A stretch of 64,000 bases of DNA from Arcuatula senhousia. Lineage: Eukaryota > Mollusca > Bivalvia > Mytilida > Mytilidae. The notes under the pieces were generated by a model that had not been told where the DNA came from, made no database searches, and saw only the letters and a program-made list of their open reading frames with translations. The stretch covers positions 17,663,001-17,727,000 of the forward strand of contig OZ020309.1 of assembly GCA_963971305.1 (NCBI GenBank), written 5' to 3'. Position numbers and translations under genes: made by a program. Positions 46,416 to 55,961 of the stretch are shown here, piece by piece (positions within the stretch are counted from its first letter, which is position 1; each line of letters opens with the position of its first letter).

Positions 46416-47094
46416 CTAATCATAATACGTAATTTATGCTTTAATACAAAGGTTACCAATTAAAACAAAACAAACGGAGGTGCATTCTTTTTAGGAGAGC
46501 TTATTATATGCTTGCAATCACTCGTCTCAAGCCCCATTAAAAATCTCGAAAAAATCAAACTATATTAGTTTGTTATTTTTTGGCCATATGGATATCAACA
46601 GCAAAAAAATGTTGGGTTTTACGCCATAACTGTGACGGTAATGACTAAATAAGAGTTTTCTCTGGCCCCCTTACTTTTATTTCTAGATAACATGAGTTCT
46701 TGGTAATAGATATATTAATATTAAGTATAAAACTTTGCGTGCTTTAAACAATATGTTAATGTTTTAAAACCGTGATATAAAACTGCAAATGGGGAAAAGG
46801 TTATCATATCAATTTTCAACACGATCATTTAACAGTAGGAAAATATTATATCATTCAAAAATGGTATCGTAATTAATTGTTGAAACACATGGTAACACTG
46901 TGTTTCAATTTTTCTTCATGTGGAACGAAACTGTAAAACGAGTTTATTATCAAATAAATGTCAACATTTGAAAAATTGATAAATAGTCTGCAAAATGTTG
47001 ATCAATGTTCAATAAATGGTCAGCAAAATGTCGAACAATGTCAAATGATCTGCGAAACGCAGGAATTATGGTAACCACAAATTGCTATAACATG

Positions 47095-47310
47095 GCTTTA
47101 ACTTTACTACCGGTCCCTAAGATCGTAATGGAAGAGGGAGGTTTGGTTAAAACCTTGTTTAACCCACCATTTCTTTTGAAATGCCTGTACCAAGTCAGGA
47201 CCGTTGCAATCTTTAACTATTCCGGTGTGTCTTCAATGTTTTGTCTTTTCTCTTGGACATTGCATTGATCATCCTAGTTCGATGATTTTGTTATTACCTT
47301 TATTTGATTG
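47095..47310 (+). repeat. R1 repeat copy
   Basis: 'ctaccggtccctaagatcg', 'gaaatgcctgtaccaagtca' and 'aactattccggtgtgtcttc', direct to 38555-38780. The 87-codon open frame across it is a repeat translation. Confidence 0.65.
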
Positions 47311-48280
47311 AATGTTCTTTTTTAAAGAAAAGGTGGATTTGTATGAAATCTGCTGATAATTTGTCAAACAATGTTTTTGTTCGAAAACGAATTCTATACT
47401 TGATTGCAGTAATTTTTGTACAATTAGTTGCATTTCATGCATATACAGCTTTCATTTGTCCTAACTAATAAGATTAAGTGACATGGACGTTGAACCTAGC
47501 TGTAATACCTTTTTGAATTAGCTGTCATTTTTGGAAGAACTGCACATTAAAAAAATCTTGAAACCCTTTGCCAGGGGGTCTCAAGATGCGATGCTACATG
47601 TAGTCCTTCAAATTGGACTTTCATAATCATTAAGCTAATTTCACAATTCAGGGTAAATAAATATGTTTAAAAACGTTAGAAGCGAACAATTAGGCAAATG
47701 AGTTATGATATTTTTATAATTAACCGATAGCATCAATATATTGATAAAGTTTACCGCATTGTTTGGCATCATTTTAGATATCTGAGTAGACTTACGCTCT
47801 TATGAAGTTATAAGAAAACAAAAAAAACTTTAGCTGATTAAATCTAACCTTTTTTCGTTATAAACCTTAAGCATGAGTCATTTTTTTTTTAATTTCGGTC
47901 ATCGTTGAAATCAATACTGTTATAAGTCCATTTAAATTTTGTGACTTCATACTAATTAAAGAAATTTGGAAATTTTGTGATTTAGTTCTAAATAAGTAAC
48001 AAAATACTTCCTTCATTTCTTTGTATTTAAGTTGTGAACCGGCTTGTTTATTGTTAAAACCGATATTGATTTACAACAGAGCTAGTCATATAATACTGTG
48101 TTAATTTCAGGATACTTTGTTTATCATTAAGTACGTTAATTGCAATGATATTTTAGTGAATGGATAATTATAAATAAAATTAAAATTAGAATTAAATAGA
48201 GATCGTGAACATATGCTCTAAACATTTTTTTAAGTACATATTATTTAAACACTTTTATTTTTATCGTTGTAGATTGCAGT
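47311..48280. other. upstream flank of the plus-strand Kelch-like gene
   Basis: No coding exon for a BTB domain was recognised on the plus strand here. The end of the stretch is a pyrimidine-rich tract and AG (48271-48272) that looks like a 3' splice site. Confidence 0.4.
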
Positions 48281-49732
48281 ATGACAAAAGGAGAGCTCCC
48301 GAAATTGCCTGTGGCGAACTCGGAATATGGACATTTTGTGGAAAACATTGAAAAATACAAATATGGTCAAGCCGATAATAACAATGATATTACGGAAAAT
48401 GCAAATAAGGAGTTACAGCCATTGCATGGCGATGTTTATGGCAAAACATGTAACATCCAGCAATATCTCTCTGCTTTGCGGAATCCAAAACTTAAACAAC
48501 GACTCACTCGTATTTTGAGTGTAGATGAGCAATGTGAAATCGATATTGAAAGCATTGAACATTTCCTGTATGTTGCAAAAATAGCAAATTCTCATAATAC
48601 ACTTGAATGTTGCAAAAGCTGGATTATGTCAAATCTAACAGTCGCAAATTATAATTTGTTGACGATGCTAAATGAAAAATACGATCTCAACTTAGATTTA
48701 GCTACAGTTTTTCAAGAACAAGTGCAGAGTTCAAAATCTATCTCAAAACAAGAGGTCTCAACTTATGCTAACTTACAAGGACAAATCGTTAAAAACTATA
48801 TTCCATATTACGTTTTTCTTTCATGTGATACTTGCACATCACAACGATCCATTACCGCTTTTGTTTACGATTGCAACATGCGTTTGAGGTGCACGAAGCT
48901 TCTTAAAAAAGGTAAAAAGATAAGCAAAGTATTTCAAAGTTGTTGCGTTCAGGCAAACAAGACAGTCGAGCCGTACTTATTTTGGTCATTTGGCAGTTCA
49001 GTCTACCGTTATGATCCACTTAAAAACAAGTGTAAAAAGAGAGCAAACTTAAGGTGTAAGCGTTCCAAATTTAATCTTGTTGCTTATGGCGATCGTTGTT
49101 ATGCAATAGGTGGTATATATCAGATCAGAAAAGTCTTGGAAATAGAGGAATATGTCTGCAGCAAAAAGGGCGGTTCCTGGAAAAAGGTAGTTCAACTTCC
49201 AGGAGACAGTCTTCCTATTAGCCCATCATCGGTAGTTTGTAACGGTTTGATTTATATCTTTTGCTCAATATTGGACATAGAAGGCAAACTTAAGCCAAAC
49301 ACAACTGCAGTGTATGCTTTCAATCCTTCAACAAAAACTGTTAAGCAACTTACTGAGATTCCTTATTCATTCAAATTTATGAAAACGTGTGCTGTTGAAT
49401 CGAACATTTACATACTTTCTGAAAAAGAGGAATTAGTAGTGTTTTCAACGAGTAATTGTTCAGTGCGCCAATTGCCGAGTCAAACAAACGAACGAGCAAA
49501 CTTTGGACTTTTGCCAATCAATAATTCATTGGTAATATGTGGTGGGAGAAACAAAGACGGGAAATGCATGAATACAATCCGACAATTTTGGACAGAGACA
49601 AATCAATGGGAAATATTGATTCAAACACTACCAGATTGTATGGAAATCCACGCTGGTTGTGAAATTAGAATTCCATCTGATTCAAAGGGTATAATTCCGT
49701 TTTTTGACACAAACTGTTACGGTCAAGCATGA
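48281..49732 (+). CDS. Kelch-like protein lacking a visible BTB domain
   Basis: A 483-codon uninterrupted frame. After a polar N-terminus (1-50), residues 57-140 resemble the BTB C-terminal/BACK region (SIEHFLYVAKIANSHNTLEC, CKSWIMSNL). Residues 172-460 form about six weak Kelch blades, with CYAIGGIYQIRKVLEIEEY (273-291), VVCNGLIYIFCS (318-329), VYAFNPSTKTV (344-354), SNIYILSEKEELVVFS (374-389) and SLVICGGRNKDG (416-427). Canonical double-glycine pairs are mostly lost. A strong 3' splice-site-like tract (TTTATTTTTATCGTTGTAG) ends 8 nt before the ATG, and the frame stays open back to it, so an upstream exon, perhaps a BTB exon, is possible. A 16-A run lies 148 bp after the stop, which instead fits a processed copy. 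Its role is probably protein-protein binding; its partner is unknown. Homologue: 16048-17319, minus. Confidence 0.75.
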   Translation: MTKGELPKLPVANSEYGHFVENIEKYKYGQADNNNDITENANKELQPLHGDVYGKTCNIQQYLSALRNPKLKQRLTRILSVDEQCEIDIESIEHFLYVAKIANSHNTLECCKSWIMSNLTVANYNLLTMLNEKYDLNLDLATVFQEQVQSSKSISKQEVSTYANLQGQIVKNYIPYYVFLSCDTCTSQRSITAFVYDCNMRLRCTKLLKKGKKISKVFQSCCVQANKTVEPYLFWSFGSSVYRYDPLKNKCKKRANLRCKRSKFNLVAYGDRCYAIGGIYQIRKVLEIEEYVCSKKGGSWKKVVQLPGDSLPISPSSVVCNGLIYIFCSILDIEGKLKPNTTAVYAFNPSTKTVKQLTEIPYSFKFMKTCAVESNIYILSEKEELVVFSTSNCSVRQLPSQTNERANFGLLPINNSLVICGGRNKDGKCMNTIRQFWTETNQWEILIQTLPDCMEIHAGCEIRIPSDSKGIIPFFDTNCYGQA

Positions 49733-49879
49733 CTAGAAAATGTTCAAATTTCAAAAGAATGTTCTTCTGTATATTTGTACATAAAATTAGAATTATTATT
49801 AACGTTTTCATTTGTTATTATATTGAAAATCTAGAATCATTCGCAAACAAACAAACAAAGACCAAATAACTAAAAACTT

Positions 49880-49895
49880 AAAAAAAAAAAAAAAA
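49880..49895 (+). repeat. A16 tract 3' of the Kelch-like gene
   Basis: Sixteen consecutive A bases, 148 bp downstream of the stop codon and followed by an ACACAC-rich segment. It could be a genomic poly(A) scar of a retroposed mRNA or a simple low-complexity run. Confidence 0.7.
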
Positions 49896-50080
49896 CACTG
49901 ACACACACATAAAGATCAAATTGCTTGCAGGCTTTTTTTATTTTATATATTTTCACATATCTGAAGCATTTGTTTAGACAATGTAATCAGATTTCTCAAA
50001 ACATTTCTATCGATGGTTATAAATTGTAGTAAAAAGGAATGTATTGCAAATAAAGTTTTAGAAAAAAAAAATCTAATTAG

Positions 50081-50120
50081 CCTTACGTGTGTTTCGTCTT
50101 CTCAAGACTCATTAGAGGCA
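50081..50120 (-). ncRNA. retrozyme family B hammerhead relic
   Basis: Reading minus: CTAATGA in place of CTGATGA, GTCTTGAGAAGAC as helix II, GAAA, then ACACACGT as an imperfect stem III. The G-to-A change in the core should inactivate it. Body words 'ttgaaaataccaaacactat' follow to about 50155. Confidence 0.6.
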
Positions 50121-50281
50121 GTCGACTCTAATGTTGAAAATACCAAACACTATATGTGGACAAAAATTTTAATGTTAAACATTACACTGCATTAGTGCCA
50201 TTTCGTTTAATTTAATTCAAATGTCATTTTTTGGTAATAAGATAAGAATTTTCTTTATCAAAAAATAATAGTTGTACAATA

Positions 50282-50640
50282 CAGTACACCAAGAGACTTT
50301 ATGTGACTGAACACTGACATAGACATAAAACATAATCCTTTAGACCTTCTACCACTGACATGATACCACTAAGTCAGACCTACAAAGGGCAATAAAACTG
50401 CTGTGTTGGTCAAGGTTTACGACCTTTAATCCTATTGATTTTTTCCTGTCATAAAAAATACCTTTTGCAATTCTATTGCTCATATCCTGTTCAGGTAAAA
50501 ATTTCACCAAGAATAGTTAGGCCACCTGGGGTTTTATGACCTCTAATTAGACCAACTACTGTGAAAAGTTAATCCTTACCACCAAAAGGGTGGGAATGTC
50601 TATGTCAGTGTTCAGTCATGGAAAGGCTCTTGGTGTACTG
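50282..50640. mobile_element. Tc1/mariner-type MITE with ~45-bp TIRs
   Basis: The ends are long inverted repeats: CAGTACACCAAGAG, then 'gactgaacactgacatagac' at the left and its reverse complement at the right, with four to six mismatches. TA flanks both ends (50280-50281 and 50641-50642). The 359-bp element has a non-coding interior. Confidence 0.8.
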
Positions 50641-50919
50641 TACGTATTGTTATTTTGTTAAGTTTGACAAAATCCATTATCTGTCATTCAAACTTATATA
50701 CAGCTTTAATGTTGAAGTTCTGCCATCAGGCGTGTTATTAAATATCGCCACTTACAAATGTCAGGTATTTGTGCCGTATTTTGGGTTGTATTACATGTTT
50801 ATTTAACTTCACGTAAATGTGAAAATTTGAAAATGATGAATGAATACAATAATATATAGTTAAAATGTATGTAAACGCAATCATTCAATGTAACTATGAA
50901 AAAAATCAAAGGTGTATCA

Positions 50920-51170
50920 ATGAGGCTATCGAATGCCATGAATCCGACAGGTAAAAGACAAAATCGACAGTCCAGAAGTGTAAGCCTTTCCTGGTTGCTA
51001 TAACAAACTCCTCACGTTGCCAGCATGGGTCATGACCGGTAAAAAAGGGACAAAACCAAGGTTCTATATCAAACGAACATGTGTGCTCATTTAAAAGATG
51101 GAAATCCCATATTTTTCTACAGGAACATGATTTCTCCCGCAAAATTTCTAAAAGTCTAGTATACATTTTA
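50920..51170 (-). pseudogene. RT-B C-terminal/tail fragment, eroded
   Basis: On the minus strand: 'aaaatatgggatttccatc', 'aaatgagcacacatg', 'ttttaccggtcatgacccat' and 'gcaacgtgaggagtttgtta', colinear with the RT-B end and tail. There is no open frame of meaning. Confidence 0.55.
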
Positions 51171-51360
51171 TAGTGTTTGTTTATGTAGGTGTCTTTTTGA
51201 ACGGTACCGACTTATTATATTCAATGCACTTATTGCTATATCTAAAACTAAGTAATAACATTTAGAAACCATTTCTTACAAAAAGCCACAGAGATTCTGC
51301 CTTGCTATTTCTGACACAAGCTACGTCAATTTAAGACTCAATTCAAATGTATTGATTCAA

Positions 51361-51404
51361 ATGCTGCTGATAAGATGTTACTCCTTGAAATATGCATGAC
51401 AGCA
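51361..51404 (+). ncRNA. family A hammerhead relic on the plus strand
   Basis: ATGCTG, CTGATAA (expected CTGATGA), GATGTTACTCCTT, GAAA, TATGCATGA, CAGCA. Helix I is largely kept but the core G-to-A change should stop cleavage. It lies 557 bp from the family A array but in the opposite orientation. Confidence 0.55.
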
Positions 51405-52006
51405 AAACCAAATTCATTCTTTTATATCTGTTTTTGGTATTTATATTTTGAGGCAATCTTGCCAACAGGTTAAAATAGCAAAACATAGAATTGTTAAAAA
51501 CCAAATAACTTTAAACATATAACAATTAAACAAACAATGTTGAATGATAAAAAAGAATCAATATATTATGTTTTAAGTATTAATTCTTGTCAAACGCTCA
51601 AGATTTTTAGTATGCTACTCAGTAAGTTATTTACAGCTCAATTGGTTCTACCTATGTTCGTGACAAGTATTTTGATACTATTTGTTCAGGGAAATCCCTT
51701 AAAATTCAAAGACAATAGCTTAAGAAGAATAAAACACGTTTGAGTGTTTTAACAATTGTTTTGATAAGTTAAATACAAACTGTGCATTTATACATAATCG
51801 TGCATTGATTTCAAGTATATATAAGTGACCGTTTTCAATCAGTATCCAGGAGCATCAGTATCATTAGAGTTCACCTGATGTCTTAGAATAACCATGTGTT
51901 GACTTAATTTGTCATAGAGCATAAAAAAATGACTCGTGTTAACCGATATTATTAAGCTTAAAAATTACAAATACCAAAAACGCGGGTATAAACGGTTAAT
52001 TTGGAT

Positions 52007-52052
52007 ATGCTATATATCGATATTTCAAGGAGTAACCTCTCATCAGTAGCAT
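52007..52052 (-). ncRNA. hammerhead ribozyme, family A unit 1
   Basis: Reading minus: helix I ATGCTA...TAGCAT (six pairs); core CTGATGA; helix II GAGG-TTACT-CCTT (two GC, one AU, one GU pair); GAA; stem III ATAT-CG-ATAT with a two-base loop; cleavage position A17 after U16 (an allowed NUH site). All invariant core bases are present. The very short stem III suggests it cleaves best as a dimer, as known for retrozyme hammerheads. Confidence 0.85.
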
Positions 52053-52389
52053 TTAAACCAAAACATTGGAAGATCAAATTCCAAAACAGTTGAAAACGAA
52101 AAGTACTCAAAACCAAAACGTTCGAACAAGGAAGCCAAATCCAGCACCGAGGATATCGACCATGTGCATTACAAGGAAAGAAACCTGGTGTTTTCATCAA
52201 TTTTGAATTTAACAATCGGAAATTTCAGCGACAATATATTAGAAATTTTATGGTAATTCGTGTCAGACAAGTCTGACTACCAGGCTTGTGATTACCCTCG
52301 GGGACCTCTGGTCCACCAGCAGCGGTTATCGCCCAGTGGTTTCAAAATTACAAATACCAAAAACGCGGGTATAAACGGTTAATTTGGAT

Positions 52390-52435
52390 ATGCTATATAT
52401 CGATATTTCAAGGAGTAACCTCTCATCAGTAGCAT
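52390..52435 (-). ncRNA. hammerhead ribozyme, family A unit 2
   Basis: Same sequence and fold as unit 1, exactly 383 bp further on. Confidence 0.85.
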
Positions 52436-52772
52436 TTAAACCAAAACATTGGAAGATCAAATTCCAAAACAGTTGAAAACGAAAAGTACTCAAAACCAAA
52501 ACGTTCGAACAAGGAAGCCAAATCCAGCACCGAGGATATCGACCATGTGCATTACAAGGAAAGAAACCTGGTGTTTTCATCAATTTTGAATTTAACAATC
52601 GGAAATTTCAGCGACAATATATTAGAAATTTTATGGTAATTCGTGTCAGACAAGTCTGACTACCAGGCTTGTGATTACCCTCGGGGACCTCTGGTCCACC
52701 AGCAGCGGTTATCGCCCAGTGGTTTCAAAATTACAAATACCAAAAACGCGGGTATAAACGGTTAATTTGGAT

Positions 52773-52818
52773 ATGCTATATATCGATATTTCAAGGAGTA
52801 ACCTCTCATCAGTAGCAT
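52773..52818 (-). ncRNA. hammerhead ribozyme, family A unit 3
   Basis: Same sequence and fold as unit 1. Confidence 0.85.
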
Positions 52819-53155
52819 TTAAACCAAAACATTGGAAGATCAAATTCCAAAACAGTTGAAAACGAAAAGTACTCAAAACCAAAACGTTCGAACAAGGAAG
52901 CCAAATCCAGCACCGAGGATATCGACCATGTGCATTACAAGGAAAGAAACCTGGTGTTTTCATCAATTTTGAATTTAACAATCGGAAATTTCAGCGACAA
53001 TATATTAGAAATTTTATGGTAATTCGTGTCAGACAAGTCTGACTACCAGGCTTGTGATTACCCTCGGGGACCTCTGGTCCACCAGCAGCGGTTATCGCCC
53101 AGTGGTTTCAAAATTACAAATACCAAAAACGCGGGTATAAACGGTTAATTTGGAT

Positions 53156-53201
53156 ATGCTATATATCGATATTTCAAGGAGTAACCTCTCATCAGTAGCA
53201 T
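53156..53201 (-). ncRNA. hammerhead ribozyme, family A unit 4
   Basis: Same sequence and fold as unit 1. Confidence 0.85.
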
Positions 53202-53538
53202 TTAAACCAAAACATTGGAAGATCAAATTCCAAAACAGTTGAAAACGAAAAGTACTCAAAACCAAAACGTTCGAACAAGGAAGCCAAATCCAGCACCGAG
53301 GATATCGACCATGTGCATTACAAGGAAAGAAACCTGGTGTTTTCATCAATTTTGAATTTAACAATCGGAAATTTCAGCGACAATATATTAGAAATTTTAT
53401 GGTAATTCGTGTCAGACAAGTCTGACTACCAGGCTTGTGATTACCCTCGGGGACCTCTGGTCCACCAGCAGCGGTTATCGCCCAGTGGTTTCAAAATTAC
53501 AAATACCAAAAACGCGGGTATAAACGGTTAATTTGGAT

Positions 53539-53584
53539 ATGCTATATATCGATATTTCAAGGAGTAACCTCTCATCAGTAGCAT
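53539..53584 (-). ncRNA. hammerhead ribozyme, family A unit 5
   Basis: Same sequence and fold as unit 1. Confidence 0.85.
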
Positions 53585-53921
53585 TTAAACCAAAACATTG
53601 GAAGATCAAATTCCAAAACAGTTGAAAACGAAAAGTACTCAAAACCAAAACGTTCGAACAAGGAAGCCAAATCCAGCACCGAGGATATCGACCATGTGCA
53701 TTACAAGGAAAGAAACCTGGTGTTTTCATCAATTTTGAATTTAACAATCGGAAATTTCAGCGACAATATATTAGAAATTTTATGGTAATTCGTGTCAGAC
53801 AAGTCTGACTACCAGGCTTGTGATTACCCTCGGGGACCTCTGGTCCACCAGCAGCGGTTATCGCCCAGTGGTTTCAAAATTACAAATACCAAAAACGCGG
53901 GTATAAACGGTTAATTTGGAT

Positions 53922-53967
53922 ATGCTATATATCGATATTTCAAGGAGTAACCTCTCATCAGTAGCAT
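53922..53967 (-). ncRNA. hammerhead ribozyme, family A unit 6
   Basis: Same sequence and fold as unit 1. It lies in the last, 3'-short unit of the plus-strand representation. Confidence 0.85.
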
Positions 53968-54209
53968 TTAAACCAAAACATTGGAAGATCAAATTCCAAA
54001 ACAGTTGAAAACGAAAAGTACTCAAAACCAAAACGTTCGAACAAGGAAGCCAAATCCAGCACCGAGGATATCGACCATGTGCATTACAAGGAAAGAAACC
54101 TGGTGTTTTCATCAATTTTGAATTTAACAATCGGAAATTTCAGCGACAATATATTAGAAATTTTATGGTAATTCGTGTCAGACAAGTCTGACTACCAGGC
54201 TTGTGATTA

Positions 54210-55319
54210 AACTTAGATTTAAAAGACATAGTGAACAAATCAGTATCAGATCTCGATGGAATTCATTCGCAAACCCTAAAACACCAAACTAAATTATAAA
54301 GTTTTCAATTTTGATACTCTGTTGTGAAGTCTCACCCTTTATGATAAAATGAATTTCACGAACTTCCTGCTAAGGTATATCAAAAGTTATCGGGTTTGAG
54401 CCGATTTGAAAATGATTTTTTTTAATACAAATAAATTATCTATTACAATATACTAATTTGATATAAAATATCAGTTGGTAACCTGATTTTAATATTGATT
54501 GTTCACATTTTAAAATAAATGTAAATTAACTTACAGACAAGCGTGATAAGAAGACATTTTTTTTTGTGAATGAATAAGTAAATCTGATACCAAAATGTCC
54601 TGTTCTGTATCGTCATATTCTTTAAATCCCTACCGTTTATCTAATTTTTTCCACATAATTTCTTTTTAACAGTTAAAAGAAAATGGATATTTACACTAAA
54701 TTGATCTTCTTACTAAATAAACAGTGAAACAATGAATTTCAGCCTTGTTCATGAAATTTAAGGCTAAACCACAAGTCATCCATGTTGCTTTCAAACGAAT
54801 CCTGGTGATTTTTGTTTTACATATTAGTCCAACAATACATTATAACAATAGATTTGCTGGGATAAAATTCTTCGTGTGCCAGATTCTGTAGGCTTTTGCC
54901 TGATTTGTTCATGGACAGCTTCTCAAATGAAAATATTTGAAATTCAGTAAAGTGTTGTTATTATATAAAAAATATAGATGTTTGTTTAAAAAAAAATGTT
55001 TTAATGTAGTATTTAAGTGTGAAATAAACTAATAATTCGCAAGGACAAACCGTTAAATATTTTCTAAATTTGTTAGTTACAAAAGCTTGAGTATCAGGTA
55101 TACAACCCCGGCCGTATTGTAAAAACTTTGATTTATAAAATTACACATTAAATGTTACCAAGAAAGAAGCACAAAGTTGTACCATTGGTTCTACATAATA
55201 GGGCTATCAAATCTTCCAATTCCGAAAATTCATTAAACAAAATCAGCAGACATAAAATATCAGAAAACAAACTATACAATATACAAAAAATATCTTTCAA
55301 CCAAACCACAATAAGCATT
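54210..55319. other. non-coding stretch with an inverted TTAA MITE relative
   Basis: At 54745-54925, read in reverse complement, there is a longer relative of the 26738-26871 MITE ('tgtaggcttttgcctgat', 'agtccaacaatacatta', 'ccatgttgctttcaaacga'). Nothing coding was recognised. Confidence 0.45.
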
Positions 55320-55510
55320 GTGGACTTAAGTCGAATTTAACTCGGGAAGAGTAAGTCTTTGGTCATTGCCAAAGCACACTCGTCACATTGCAAATACAAG
55401 TCAAGTCTGGTAATGAACTAAAGCTCTTTATCACACCAACATGGGACAACATGAGTGCCCATTTAAAAGATAAAGCCGGTCTTGTTACAAGCACATGATA
55501 AAAAGTCTGA
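55320..55510 (-). repeat. eroded RT-B tail fragment
   Basis: Words 'aactcgggaagagtaag', 'ccaaagcacactcgtcac' and 'gtcaagtctggtaatga' correspond to the reverse complement of the RT-B tail. It is colinear with the 51-kb fragment. Confidence 0.45.
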
Positions 55511-55580
55511 AGGGCTAGTTTACATTTTATATTGTTGTTTTCGTAGATACCTTTATGGACAAAGTCGTGTTTAATTTTTT

Positions 55581-55961
55581 TAGATAAATAAATGGATGGT
55601 GAAGCCACATTTAAAAGGTAAAAACTAAATAAGAAATACAAAGAAATAAAACCTTTAAAACAAATAAAACAAGAATGCCCAAATTTTCGGACATAAAGTC
55701 CTTCTTCAGGGGCTAAAAAGTAAAAGGATGTTCACACATCGACTGACGAGGACAGAATGACATAAAATTGACTCGAAGAACATCATGTGGTATATTGATC
55801 CTGAACTTGATGACTAATTTATAGATATTAAGAAAAGGTCTGTCTTTTTACATTCATACCAAAGGGTTGAAAAGTGCCTATAAAGTTGATTATTCTTTGC
55901 TCAAGAAACTGTCTTTGTTTTTCGCCGGTGCATGTTTCAAGGAGAACGGTCACCTGCATAT
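55581..55961. repeat. left inverted arm of the Penelope-like element
   Basis: Reverse-complement partner of 57574-57954. Its inner 30 bp supply the ATG and first ten codons of the reverse-transcriptase frame, so that N-terminus is a chimera read from the antisense of the nuclease end. Confidence 0.85.

Larger units (their letters stand above)
51961..54209 (-). mobile_element. retrozyme family A array, 5.9 tandem 383-bp units
   Basis: Six units start at 51961, 52344, 52727, 53110, 53493 and 53876. The last stops about 50 bp short, ending at 'ggcttgtgatta'. Units look identical by eye, and a shadow frame on the minus strand repeats unchanged. Each contains a complete hammerhead ribozyme motif on the minus strand and a strong hairpin (gtcagac-aa-gtctgac). 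No unit encodes a plausible protein. A unit of about 200-400 bp, tandem, with a hammerhead of very short stem III, is the description of animal retrozymes, whose RNA self-cleaves to unit length and circularises. The array lies in otherwise low-complexity DNA; flanks 'aagctta' and 'aaactta' are similar but not a clean duplication. Confidence 0.85.

Noticed and set aside
52326..54130. Repeated identical 90-codon minus-strand frames in the 383-bp array
   Set aside because: They repeat only because the DNA unit repeats. The frame is not open in the diverged relatives at 22.9-23.6 kb or 43.1 kb, and it runs next to the ribozyme rather than behaving as a gene.
51961..54209. CRISPR array
   Set aside because: The repeats are 383 bp, identical throughout, with no short direct repeat/variable spacer pattern, and the genome is eukaryotic.
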